Assembly: GCF_004792415.1 (NCBI RefSeq)
Contig: NZ_CP038855.1
Coordinates: 116,465 to 180,464 of the forward strand
Direction: 5' to 3'
Length of the DNA stretch: 64,000 bases
From: Pantoea vagans
Lineage (GTDB): Bacteria; Pseudomonadota; Gammaproteobacteria; Enterobacterales; Enterobacteriaceae
Within the stretch, counting starts at the first letter, position 1; the number at the start of each line of letters is the position of its first letter. The translations under genes and the position numbers were made by a program. A model generated the notes under the pieces. It did no database searches, was not told where the DNA came from, and saw only the letters and a list, made by a program, of their open reading frames with translations. Below are positions 55,916 through 64,000 of this stretch, in pieces.

Positions 55916-57132
55916 AACCACTATAGCGAGTAACGCTGACGGGTTAACCACTATAGCGAGTAAATCGGAGACGGAATCGCGCTATCCAGGCTGTGGAATG
56001 TGACGAATATCCACTATAGCGAGTAAAAGTGCGCTGGGAGCGTTACTGTCAACCACTGTAGCGAGTAAGTTGCGCACTAATCATCCGAATCATAGCGATA
56101 AACCAATCAGGCAGACAATAAACGCTCAGATAACCACTGTAGCGAGTGCCTGCTTACCTCTGTTCTCAGATGATAACCACTATATCGAGTAAGTCATCCA
56201 GACAGAGGAGTCTGAGATTATCTGTGCTCAACAGGGCACCACGCACGATTTCCATGCAGCATAACCACTGTAGCGAGTAAAAAGGTCGTGTGAAGAGGTG
56301 CATGTAGCAGGAACAGAGTGATAGCCCTGCCCTGTTATTCGCTAAAATAGCTTTGTTCTGTTGACGAAATCATTCTGCTCATCCTGTAACACAACCACTG
56401 TAGCGAGTGCCTGTCTGAACTTACCAGCTATGCTGATTTTTTGTTCTCATCATGCTGTGAGGGATACATATTGATAGTAAGCACTCACTTTAACGAACTG
56501 AATGTCATTATCAGGCAGAGTAAAATGATACTGCTAACCACTATAGCGAGTAATACCGCCCCTCAATCCAAAAAATAACCACTGTAGCGAGAATGTTGTA
56601 AGAACCGGGTCTGTCACCTGATCATTATCTGAACGCATCAGCTAATAAATCACCAGAAAACCACTATAGCGTGTAAAGCTTATGAGGCGAATGAGGCAAA
56701 CCAGGATGATTTAGCCATTTCAGAATGGCGATAACCACTATAGCGAGTAAAACCGAAGAGCCGAATATCGCCTGCTGAACACGTCACATGGCGTCGTGAG
56801 GAGAATTCGCGTCCTGTTAACCACACCTGACTAACCACTATAGAGAGTGATAAACACGAGAACGTCTTATCTCAGCGTTTGCAGAGATGCTGCAGTACGT
56901 ACTGGCTGACTACTACAGGAAGCAGATCTTTTGTGAAGCCCAATGCAGCCTCTGGGCCCGGGAGGCGGAATGGAAAACCAGAGCAAAGTGCAGGATGTTT
57001 TTCAGGCAGGCGTATCAGGATATTGATGCTCTTTCGGGAAAGGACTAACCACTATAGCGAGTAGTCTTACTCGCCATAGTGGTCAGGGCTGTCAGACACC
57101 CTTAAACAACCCCTCTCTCGCTATAGTGGTTA
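55916..57132. repeat. Iteron array downstream of repA (incompatibility/copy control type)
   Basis: Fourteen copies of an 18-base unit close to AACCACTATAGCGAGTAA in the plus orientation start at 55916, 55946, 56009, 56051, 56132, 56175, 56263, 56393, 56536, 56577, 56659, 56733, 56833 and 57047. Some copies differ by one to three bases (often TATAGC to TGTAGC). Two copies in reverse orientation start near 57068 and 57115. Spacing is irregular (30 to 214 bases). No credible gene lies within; the short frames there are repeat artefacts. In RepFIB plasmids such iterons bind RepA and limit copy number. Confidence 0.95.
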
Positions 57133-57179
57133 GCAGGCAGCAGGATGGGTCAGCCATGAACGATGTGGTGAACAGGCAT

Positions 57180-58253
57180 CTAACGCTTTTTCTGTTTCCT
57201 GATTTTATTAAGTAATTCTTTTTCCTCACGCGATACCATGACAAGTTCACTGCTTTCATCCTCACTCACCGATTCGGACAGATTGACATCAATAATAGTG
57301 GGATCGTTGTCCAGATCGTCAAACTCGTCCATCTCATCATCGATCAGGCCTGCCTTGCTGAGCGGCAGTTCGGCTGGGCGCAGCTTGGGGTGACGATAAT
57401 GGACCCAGAAGTACACGGAAGAGCCGCGTCGGGTCTCGGTGTAGTCGAGATAACCAATCTCTTTTAACTGCTCCATCGCCTTTCTGACTGTCGCATTCTG
57501 GGTGATCACGCGCGACGTAAGATTAAGCCTTGCACGCAGGCGTGCCATAGATATCGGTGCAGGTTTAGGCGGAAGGCTTTCAATGAACGTATAAAGCGCC
57601 TGAGCGGACTCTTTGCGTGCCAGCTCGTTAATAGCCTTAAGCTGCAGCAGAACCTTTCTGTCGAACTGATACAGCTCAAAGATCTTGGGATCGGCCTGTA
57701 AGGTCACCGTATCCTTTTTGACGCTGTATTTGGCGGACTGCACCAGATGCGTTGTGTAGTTCTCTCCGCCCTTGCTGGTAAAAGTCAGGGTATTAGACGC
57801 AATCCGCGTCAGCGAAGCGTCCAGACGGCTCCTGAGCTTCGATGAGAGGCGCGCAGAAGGTATGCCGCAGAGTTTTGCAAATTCTACGAATGAGAGCGTT
57901 ACCGTGTCTCCCAGACACTCATGCGTGGCGAATGCGCGAATGATCCCGACCCAGGTCTTAAAATCATTATCCATATCCAGCCGGGCACCCAGAATCTTGA
58001 TGTTGTCATACCCTTCCGATCTGACCAGGGATAACTGTTTCAGATCCTGAGTCACATCCATCGCATTCATCTGGTTTTTCTGACTACGCGCTGTGGACTT
58101 CAGCGTTGGAACAAACAAGCCAAGTCGCATCAACGCGACTGGCTGCACGGTATTATTACTGTTGGGCGTCAGAGTAACAACTTCGCCTGTACGCTTGTCT
58201 GTTTCGCTAAACGCATCAGCTATGTTCAGGATATCTGGTTCTTTTCTTGGCAT
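57180..58253 (-). CDS. repA: RepFIB-type replication initiator
   Basis: 357 residues from the ATG at 58253 ([15 protein letters not shown]); an in-frame GTG at 58316 lies inside an iteron and is less likely. The sequence [96 protein letters not shown] and [14 protein letters not shown] matches RepFIB RepA (Rep_3 family) nearly throughout. Two winged-helix domains bind the iterons around the gene. The acidic tail ([14 protein letters not shown]) is longer than in F. Iterons immediately upstream imply autoregulation. Confidence 0.97.
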   Translation of the reverse strand: MPRKEPDILNIADAFSETDKRTGEVVTLTPNSNNTVQPVALMRLGLFVPTLKSTARSQKNQMNAMDVTQDLKQLSLVRSEGYDNIKILGARLDMDNDFKTWVGIIRAFATHECLGDTVTLSFVEFAKLCGIPSARLSSKLRSRLDASLTRIASNTLTFTSKGGENYTTHLVQSAKYSVKKDTVTLQADPKIFELYQFDRKVLLQLKAINELARKESAQALYTFIESLPPKPAPISMARLRARLNLTSRVITQNATVRKAMEQLKEIGYLDYTETRRGSSVYFWVHYRHPKLRPAELPLSKAGLIDDEMDEFDDLDNDPTIIDVNLSESVSEDESSELVMVSREEKELLNKIRKQKKR

Positions 58254-58290
58254 TAGGAAGATCCGTGATGTGAACAGGCGAGAGCCGCTG

Positions 58291-58393
58291 TTACTCAATA
58301 CAGTGGATACTAGCACTCACTATAGCGGTTAATCTACTTGCCATAGTGGTTATTTATCTCAATACAGTGGTTGTTTTACTCGCTACAGTGGTT
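58291..58393. repeat. Iteron block 1 upstream of repA
   Basis: Five copies in reverse orientation (unit TTACTCGCTATAGTGGTT) start at 58291, 58313, 58334, 58355 and 58376, spaced 22, 21, 21 and 21 bases. This is about two DNA turns, placing all copies on one face of the helix. The block covers the repA promoter region. Confidence 0.92.
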
Positions 58394-58441
58394 AGCTAAC
58401 CTTCTTTATCGCAGTGATATCAGGGGCTGAGGCTGCATGGG

Positions 58442-58504
58442 GATCTTTAAGGAACTTAAAAAGGATCTTGTATAGATCTGTTATTGGATCTATTCAGTGG
58501 ATAA
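58442..58504. other. Origin GATC cluster with DnaA box, segment A
   Basis: Four GATC sites at 58442, 58464, 58475 and 58487, then AGTGGATAA (reverse complement TTATCCACT, 8 of 9 to the DnaA box) at 58496-58504. GATC clusters next to DnaA boxes mark the melting and methylation-controlled part of P1/F-type origins. Confidence 0.8.
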
Positions 58505-58627
58505 CCCGTTAAAAAAGCCTGCACCCTGTTAATCGGAATCTCCGTTTTTACCCTGTTTCCTTGCCAAAGACTCTAAAACTGCAGCGGATGTGCTCAATCG
58601 GGGGTTATGCACATTAAAAAGTGTTAT

Positions 58628-58731
58628 CTACTCGCTACAGTGGTTGTTGAGTACTCGCCAGCGCGGTTGCTTTACTCGCTATAGTGGTTGTTGTGCTCTC
58701 TTCAGTGGTTATTCTTCTCGCTATAGTGGTT
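58628..58731. repeat. Iteron block 2 upstream of repA
   Basis: Five more reverse copies start at 58628, 58651, 58671, 58693 and 58714, spaced 20-23 bases. Three are poorer matches (for example GTACTCGCCAGCGCGGTT). The block has the same helical phasing as block 1 and lies between the two GATC clusters. Confidence 0.9.
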
Positions 58732-58779
58732 ATCAACACCCTTTCAGACCTTGTGCTGCGTGGCTTCAGAGCCTGTTGG

Positions 58780-58843
58780 GATCTGTTAAGGATCTCAATT
58801 TGATCTATTGAGGATCGACCAATTGGATCTGGCCTGTGAATAA
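58780..58843. other. Origin GATC cluster with DnaA box, segment B
   Basis: Five GATC sites at 58780, 58791, 58802, 58813 and 58826, spaced 11, 11, 11 and 13 bases, followed by TGTGAATAA (reverse complement TTATTCACA, a perfect DnaA box) at 58835-58843. The regular 11-base period is what is seen in P1-type origins, so this is the best candidate for the initial melting site. Confidence 0.85.
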
Positions 58844-60523
58844 CGGGGATAAAACAGACACGATTCAGCAATAACTACAGTTGAGGTCAAATGGGTTTTC
58901 AACTGCAGATACGAGATGAAGAATGCTATAAGCAGGTTCGGAGCGAGTTATTACGTGTGGGAGCAAACTGTAGCTGACAAGGCAAAACATTTAATCGGGT
59001 ATGTGCAAATAACCATAAAGATATAAAGGTTTTAAGCTCTGAGTGAAGATTTTCCAGCTCTTCAGATAAACCTTCAGGATTGAAAAACAGGTTTTCACCA
59101 TGAACTTAATGATATATGTATTTGATAAATAAGTTATTTTTTTATATTTTCATAGTGAAAACACCCTGCTTATGATCTCAGAAATAACGTTTCTTGAGGT
59201 AGAAGATCGACTCATTAAGTCCGACTGGCTCCTGACTGAATTCAGGCAGCGATAAGTTATCGTAGCAATTGACACTTTTCCCCAACCTGACAAATCCAGC
59301 TCATAAAGAAATTTGTTATGCATAGTCACATCATCAGGTAACTGCAGACGATCGTTTATAACGAGGAAAAAAGAAAGTTGGTTGTCATGCCAGTACACTA
59401 ACCGAACAGGCAATGTTTAAATTATGCGGATTTCCTTTTGCTGCTTATGCGGTGTCTTACTGGTTATTGCTATCTGGCCTGTTACTCTCAATCCCCTGCC
59501 CCATTCACAGATCTCAATTTTTCATCACAATATTCATGAAACCGCTAAAGCTAACAGTATAAATAAAACAGCTTTAAAGGGAGCAAAGTCAGTCAGCGAC
59601 AAGAATAGAATCTCTGTCAGATGTAGTGACAAATGCTGCAGGACTCTGTGAGAAGCATCCACACAGACTATAAACAAATCGTAATTTAAAGTTATAAGAG
59701 AAGATGAATTTCTGACAAGCTTACGACCAGCACCATTTCTTAGAGGAACAGACAGATTTTGTCCTGCCTATACAGGAGCTGTAATTTCAATACGCATATA
59801 ACCATTTTTCGTGTAGAAGCTGCACAGCCCGATAGTTGATGTGTCGGGTTTGCAGCATGGCTCATAGCAAAGCTTACAATGCTGACAGATTCGCTTAGTG
59901 CCAGAAAAGAAATTCTTCGATTTCGATTGTGATGATCTTAAAAGTCAGCAAAGGTTAGTTTGGTAATATACAAAAGCTAATATCTGTTCTTTTGAGGAAG
60001 CAAGGTTTGATTATCAATATGAGCGTCAATAACTAAAAAGGGAATACTGCCAGGGTGACCACTTAGGCTTTCCATTAACGTTTAAGCCACTATTTAAAGT
60101 TAAAAGAGTACTTGATGAAAACCCATTTTCGCTGCATATTTTCACCAAGCGGATAATCTTGTAAAATACTGATATAAATGAATATATACAAAATTTTCAT
60201 GATGAAAACACCATGATCAGCGTCTGAAATAAGGGCCACGATTGCCGGCTGGGCATTTCTGCCATAACAGAACTAAAATGAATATCGCGCACTACCCTCC
60301 GCCATCCATTATCAAACTCAACCCTGATGCCTGTTCAACATACTCAAACTGAATGTACTAAAGCCACAGAGCTTAAGAGATCCTCTTTTACAGCTGACCA
60401 TCAATCTCGCACCACCATTCTACCGCCTGAGACAAAAAATCCAGGTTTTTGGCATTTTCCTAAAAAATTGGCAGGTATGCGCTTTTTGTGTAGTATGCAA
60501 AAAACATTAACGCAGAGGGGCTT
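58844..60523. other. Gene-poor interval between origin and partition operon
   Basis: About 1.7 kb, AT-rich. Two weak frames exist: 59150-59413 on the minus strand (87 codons from a TTG start, no ribosome site) and 59424-59651 on the plus strand (75 codons beginning with a signal-like hydrophobic stretch, no ribosome site). Neither can be supported. No repeat or RNA gene was recognised; the right end must contain the parA promoter. Confidence 0.45.
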
Positions 60524-61726
60524 ATGAAGCGCGATTATGGTGGAGTGCTGGAGATGGCAACGCGTGCCAACTCCATGTTACATGGACTCAGTGACCACAT
60601 TGAGCAGCAGCGTCAGGAATTTAACCAGACAGGGTTTTACCAGACTTTCTCCCGCAATGCTGTTGCTAATATGCCACTGCTGAGTAAGCACGCTGTCGTC
60701 GCTGCAATTAGTGATATGGAAGCAGCAGGATACCAGTTTGGTAAAAAGCAAACCGGCAGTACATCGCAATATGCCCTGACCATTCAGAACGTCGTCGACA
60801 TTTATCAGCATCGTAAAGTACCAAAATACCGCGATCGGCATGATGGTCCCTTTGTCGTGTTTGTTGTCAGCCTTAAAGGCGGCGTCTCTAAAACCGTCAG
60901 CACCGTGACGCTGGCTCACGGTATGCGCGCCCATCCTTCTATGCTGCACAATGACCTGCGTATACTGGTTATTGACCTGGATCCCCAGGCGTCAAGCACG
61001 ATGTTCCTGAGCCATACCAATAGTGTCGGTTCAGTACTGGAAACAGCAGCGCAGGCTATGCTCAACGATCTGGATGCAGACCAGCTTCGCGAGCAGTTTA
61101 TTAAGCCTACCGTCATGCCCGGCGTTGACGTTATCCCGGCCTCAATCGACGACGGCTTCGTTGCCAGCGACTGGGAAGAACTGGTTGCTGAACATCTGCC
61201 CGGCGTTGCCCCCTCAGAAGTCCTTCGCCGTAATGTGATCGACCGTCTGGCAGGTGACTACGATTTTATCTTCCTTGATACCGGCCCTCATCTTGATTCC
61301 TTTATGCTGAATGCGATCGCGGCCAGCGATGTGCTGCTGACACCGACGCCACCGGCACAGGTCGATTTCCACTCCACCATGAAGTATCTGACGCGCCTGC
61401 CAGAAATGCTGGAGCGTATTGAGGCCGAAGGTATCGAACCACGGCTCAAAGCTAATATTGGCTTTATGTCTAAAATGACCTCCAAGCATGATCACCTGAC
61501 GTCGCAAAGTTATGCCCGTGAGGTGTTTACCAAATCGATGCTGGACTGCGGCTTACCCCGTCTTGATGGATTTGAGCGTTGTGGCGAATCCTTTGACACG
61601 GTGATCAGTGCCAACCCCGCTTCCTATCCGGGCAGTGCAGACGCCCTGCGTAAAGCTAAATATGAAGCCGAGCAGTTCTCAAGGGCTGTGTTTGATCGCA
61701 TCGAATATATCAGGAGTACCCTGTGA
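60524..61726 (+). CDS. parA: ParA/SopA-type partition ATPase
   Basis: 400 residues, in the size class of P1 ParA and F SopA (type Ia). The N-terminal 110 residues contain a DNA-binding helix-turn-helix (NMPLLSKHAVVAAISDMEAAGYQFGK), and the ATPase domain carries the deviant Walker A KGGVSKT at residues 118-124, DLDPQASST and FLDTGPHLDSFMLNAIAASD. The frame begins at 60524 with an AGAGGGG ribosome site. The stop overlaps the parB start as GTGA. It drives plasmid segregation and represses its own operon through the N-terminal domain. Confidence 0.97.
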   Translation: MKRDYGGVLEMATRANSMLHGLSDHIEQQRQEFNQTGFYQTFSRNAVANMPLLSKHAVVAAISDMEAAGYQFGKKQTGSTSQYALTIQNVVDIYQHRKVPKYRDRHDGPFVVFVVSLKGGVSKTVSTVTLAHGMRAHPSMLHNDLRILVIDLDPQASSTMFLSHTNSVGSVLETAAQAMLNDLDADQLREQFIKPTVMPGVDVIPASIDDGFVASDWEELVAEHLPGVAPSEVLRRNVIDRLAGDYDFIFLDTGPHLDSFMLNAIAASDVLLTPTPPAQVDFHSTMKYLTRLPEMLERIEAEGIEPRLKANIGFMSKMTSKHDHLTSQSYAREVFTKSMLDCGLPRLDGFERCGESFDTVISANPASYPGSADALRKAKYEAEQFSRAVFDRIEYIRSTL

Positions 61727-62694
61727 GCAAACCTATACAGCGCATTGGCCGCAAGTTCGGCGATTCTGCTATTGCAAACATGATCGACAGCAGCAGCCAG
61801 TCGCGCACCTTTACGCTGAAGTCAGGTGCGAAGGCGACCTTTGTACGCCAGCTGATCCTGCATGACGATATTGAAACCCGAACCAGCGTTGACCCGAAAA
61901 TCAACGGACGTGATCAGAGCACGCTGACGCCGGAATCGCTGCAGGAAATCACCCGTACGATTACACTGCAGCAGTTTTTCCCGGCCATAGGTCGCGTGAA
62001 CGGTGATCGGATTGAGATTATGGATGGCTCGCGCCGTCGTGCTGCATGCATTCTTTCCGGGGCCAGTCTGGAAGTGCTGGTCACCGCGGATGAACTGAGC
62101 CTGAGCGATGCGCGTCAGCTGGCTGCTGATATTCAGACGGCGAAAGAGCATAACCTGCGTGAATTAGGGCTGCGCTTTATGCTGATGAACGAAAGTGGCA
62201 TGAGCAAATCAGACATTGCTAAAGCGGAAGGTATCTCAAACGCTAAGGTCTCTCGTGCATTTCAGGCCGCATCCGTACCCGCTGAGTTTATCGAACTCTT
62301 CCCGGTCGTCTCTGAGCTGACCCTTCAGGATTATCAGTTGCTGCTTGATGTCTGGGAGGAGGCGAAAGCGGAAGCGATTGATGTCGCCGGACTGGTCAGC
62401 GAAATTCAGCAAAAGCTGGAGGCAGATGATGCACTGCAAAACGCTAATGCAGACGAGAAGAAGAGCGCAATCCTGAATGGCTTCAAAAGCGCCCGTCGTC
62501 AGTTAAAAAAACCTGCACCGGTCAGTAAAACGGTGACGGAAAAGCTGGCAACGTTTACTACGGCTAATACCTATGCGCGTCGTAAAACCAACGACGAGAA
62601 GCGCACCGTGCAGTATGAATTCAGTCGTCTGCCAAAAGAGATTGCTGAACAGATTGATGCGTCGATCAGACAGATACTCTCTGCGCTTAAGTGA
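61723..62694 (+). CDS. parB: ParB/SopB-type centromere-binding protein
   Basis: 323 residues from the GTG at 61723 that overlaps the parA stop by four bases. The ParB N-terminal domain shows IEIMDGSRRRAACILSG (the arginine-rich nucleotide-binding motif) and the helix-turn-helix is SGMSKSDIAKAEGISNAKVSRAFQA. The C-terminal part is the dimerisation domain typical of P1 ParB and SopB. It binds a parS centromere and activates ParA. The nearest candidate site, AGTGA-TTT-TCACT at 62690-62702, straddles the stop codon and is only a weak guess. Confidence 0.96.
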   Translation: MSKPIQRIGRKFGDSAIANMIDSSSQSRTFTLKSGAKATFVRQLILHDDIETRTSVDPKINGRDQSTLTPESLQEITRTITLQQFFPAIGRVNGDRIEIMDGSRRRAACILSGASLEVLVTADELSLSDARQLAADIQTAKEHNLRELGLRFMLMNESGMSKSDIAKAEGISNAKVSRAFQAASVPAEFIELFPVVSELTLQDYQLLLDVWEEAKAEAIDVAGLVSEIQQKLEADDALQNANADEKKSAILNGFKSARRQLKKPAPVSKTVTEKLATFTTANTYARRKTNDEKRTVQYEFSRLPKEIAEQIDASIRQILSALK

Positions 62695-62720
62695 TTTTCA
62701 CTACACATTACAGACAATGG

Positions 62721-62746
62721 AACCGGCCGCTGCGCCGGTTTTTTTA
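62721..62746 (+). terminator. Terminator of the par operon
   Basis: AACCGGC, a 6-base loop and GCCGGTT followed by a T run, 26 bases after the parB stop. Confidence 0.9.
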
Positions 62747-62870
62747 TTCCTGCTCTCGACCCGCATTTGCCAGGCATGTGCCTGTTCTGCTCCTTCAGCA
62801 TAAAAGTCTTCTGTTAATCACATGTCACTTCAGCCTGTTAACGCTTGAACCTGACGCCATTTAGCGTTAT

Positions 62871-62888
62871 AGCTAAAACGGTTTAGCT
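62871..62888. promoter_or_regulatory. ScrR-type operator of scrK
   Basis: AGCTAAAACGGTTTAGCT is an 18-base near-perfect palindrome (LacI-family CG centre) 26 bases before the scrK start. It differs from the two operators at the end of the window by a single A for C in the centre. Confidence 0.9.
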
Positions 62889-62914
62889 TTCAGGTTCAAT
62901 CAGAGGAGTTTTTT

Positions 62915-63841
62915 ATGTCTGTTCGCGTATGGTGCCTCGGGGATGCCGTGGTCGATTTGCTACCCGAAATGCCGGGTCGCCTGATGCAGTGTCCGGGCGG
63001 AGCACCCGCTAATGTCGCTGTTGGCATTGCCCGCCTGCAGGGAAACAGCGGTTTTATCGGACGGGTGGGTGCCGATCCGTTTGGTGAGTTTATGCGGCGG
63101 ACACTCAGTGAAGAAAATGTGGATACGGCCTGCATGATTGCCGATTCACAGCATCGCACATCAACCGTGGTGGTCGGGCTGGATGAGCAGGGCGAGCGCT
63201 CCTTTACCTTTATGGTTCGGCCCAGTGCCGACCTGTTTCTTGAACCGTCAGATCTGCCCGAGTTTCATCGCGGGGAATGGCTGCACTGCTGTTCCATTGC
63301 CTTAGCGGCGGAACCCTCTCGTACGGCGACGCTGACCGCCATGAAACAAATCCGCGCGGCAGGCGGCCATGTCAGCTTCGATTTAAATCTGCGGAAAGAT
63401 CTCTGGCCTGACCCGGCACTCCTGCATGCGGTGGTGAACGAAGCCCTCAGTCATACGGACGTGCTGAAACTCTCCGACGAAGAGCTCGATTTTCTCAGTC
63501 CGGGTCAGGAAGCAGCTGTCAGCATGCCTCAACTGGCCGCCAAATTCAGTATTCGCCTGTTACTGGTGACGCGGGGCAGGGAAGGGGTGATGGCCTGTTA
63601 TCAGGGCCGGATAACCCACCATGCCACCACGCCCGTTGACAGCGTCGATACTACCGGTGCAGGTGATGCCTTTGTGGCCGGATTACTCTGGGAACTGGCG
63701 AAGTCGGGTCTGCCTGTAAACGAATCGCAGCTTGCCAGCTATCTGGTGACTGCGCAGCGCTGTGGCGCACTTGCAACCACGGCGAAAGGAGCCATGACAG
63801 CACTTCCCTGGCGCCACCAGCTGGACGATCTGGCCGGCTAA
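62915..63841 (+). CDS. scrK: Fructokinase of the sucrose (scr) regulon
   Basis: 308 residues, AGAGGAG ribosome site. It is a PfkB-family kinase: CPGGAPANVAVGIARLQGNSGFIGRVGADPFG near the N-terminus and the ATP/anion-hole motif DTTGAGDAFVAGLLWELA (catalytic aspartate in the GAGD core) near residue 250. The sequence follows ScrK of enterobacterial sucrose operons closely. It phosphorylates fructose released when sucrose-6-phosphate is cleaved by ScrB. The operator upstream and the two further operators downstream show that the scrYAB genes probably begin right after this window. Confidence 0.96.
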   Translation: MSVRVWCLGDAVVDLLPEMPGRLMQCPGGAPANVAVGIARLQGNSGFIGRVGADPFGEFMRRTLSEENVDTACMIADSQHRTSTVVVGLDEQGERSFTFMVRPSADLFLEPSDLPEFHRGEWLHCCSIALAAEPSRTATLTAMKQIRAAGGHVSFDLNLRKDLWPDPALLHAVVNEALSHTDVLKLSDEELDFLSPGQEAAVSMPQLAAKFSIRLLLVTRGREGVMACYQGRITHHATTPVDSVDTTGAGDAFVAGLLWELAKSGLPVNESQLASYLVTAQRCGALATTAKGAMTALPWRHQLDDLAG

Positions 63842-63883
63842 TCATCCTGTAATGCCCCTGTTTTGGGAGCTATCTCACAATCA

Positions 63884-63897
63884 CTAAACCGGTTTAG
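63884..63897. promoter_or_regulatory. ScrR-type operator 1 of the downstream scr operon
   Basis: CTAAACCGGTTTAG is a perfect 14-base palindrome in the context CACTAAACCGGTTTAGCTA. It lies 43 bases after the scrK stop. Confidence 0.9.
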
Positions 63898-63942
63898 CTA
63901 TTTTCATTGCAGAGGGAAATTACCCGTGGCTATGATTTGCGC

Positions 63943-63956
63943 CTAAACCGGTTTAG
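63943..63956. promoter_or_regulatory. ScrR-type operator 2 of the downstream scr operon
   Basis: CTAAACCGGTTTAG again, 59 bases after the first (centre to centre), about six helical turns. Paired operators at this distance fit looping by a tetrameric LacI-family repressor and mark the scrY promoter, whose gene lies beyond the window. Confidence 0.9.
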
Positions 63957-64000
63957 CAAAAATACCGGTGATGATAGCCTCTCCTCAGGGATATAAAAAA

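Noticed and set aside
56879..57064. Small gene inside the iteron array
   Set aside because: 61 codons, no ribosome site, ends within an iteron; no family resemblance.
55916..57132. Repeat array resembling a CRISPR
   Set aside because: Repeats are 18 bases with variable spacing of 30-214 bases and occur in both orientations around repA; no cas genes. These are iterons.
58590..58811. 73-codon plus-strand frame near the origin
   Set aside because: It is made of translated iterons (repeated SLQWLLSTR-type words) and has no ribosome site.
59150..59651. Two small genes between origin and parA
   Set aside because: One needs a TTG start, neither has a ribosome site or recognisable family; described in the interval entry instead.
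62690..62702. parS centromere (AGTGA-TTT-TCACT)
   Set aside because: The inverted repeat is short, overlaps the parB stop and lacks the box arrangement of known P1-type parS sites; mentioned only as a guess.

Overview
The window looks like part of a large plasmid from an enterobacterium of the Pantoea/Erwinia group, most simply a Pantoea LPP-1 type megaplasmid. A RepFIB-type initiator gene sits among about 26 iterons, GATC clusters and DnaA boxes, followed by parA and parB. A Cre-family recombinase with its own 34-bp lox-type site also points to a plasmid. The proteins resemble those of Enterobacteriaceae and Erwiniaceae (H-NS, YajD, YdeP, YfaZ, FeoAB, ScrK). The species assignment is inferred from general knowledge of these plasmids; no database search was possible.

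Layout: 1-1.5 kb, the end of an MFS transporter gene and an acyl-CoA-dehydrogenase-like flavoprotein. 2.8-8.9 kb, a complete type I secretion operon (ABC, adaptor, TolC-like) ending in its probable RTX lipase substrate. 9.0-9.5 kb, a periplasmic SnoaL-like protein. 10.1-11.4 kb, lox site and Cre-like recombinase. 11.7-14.3 kb, feoAB. 14.9-15.2 kb, a small double-glycine-leader peptide gene resembling class II microcins. 15.9-19.2 kb, small envelope and stress genes. 20.4-23.8 kb, two hns paralogues around a decayed VOC gene and a diguanylate cyclase. 23.9-29.1 kb, GlxA-type regulator, MBL hydrolase, alcohol dehydrogenase and a soluble FIST-domain chemoreceptor. 29.5-36.2 kb, small stress proteins, an RND pump without adaptor, YajD, a ComB-like phosphatase and a cupin. 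36.7-41.3 kb, YdeP-like molybdoenzyme, metallophosphoesterase and MBL hydrolase. 41.4-45.6 kb, two membrane chemoreceptors. 46.2-47.7 kb, an SOS-box gene and two orphan terminators.

The stretch 47.8-55.7 kb is a photosensory and cyclic-di-GMP block: a BLUF-EAL protein with intact catalytic motifs, CsbD, a MerR/BluR-like regulator, a sigma-32-type small heat shock gene, a GAF-GGDEF-EAL protein, and a second BLUF-EAL protein whose EAL domain is clearly degenerate. 55.9-58.9 kb is the replication region, 60.5-62.7 kb the partition operon, and 62.8-64 kb scrK with ScrR-type operators leading to a sucrose operon outside the window.

Regulatory sequence is unusually legible: sigma-28 promoters upstream of two chemoreceptors, a sigma-32 promoter for hsp20, a strong LexA box, a partial Fur box and palindromic scr operators. 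No tRNA, rRNA, CRISPR array or intact insertion sequence was seen. The strongest items for follow-up are the microcin-like peptide, the BLUF/MerR block, the lox/Cre module with its extra inverted repeat, the SOS-controlled small protein and the orphan terminators that may mark small RNAs.
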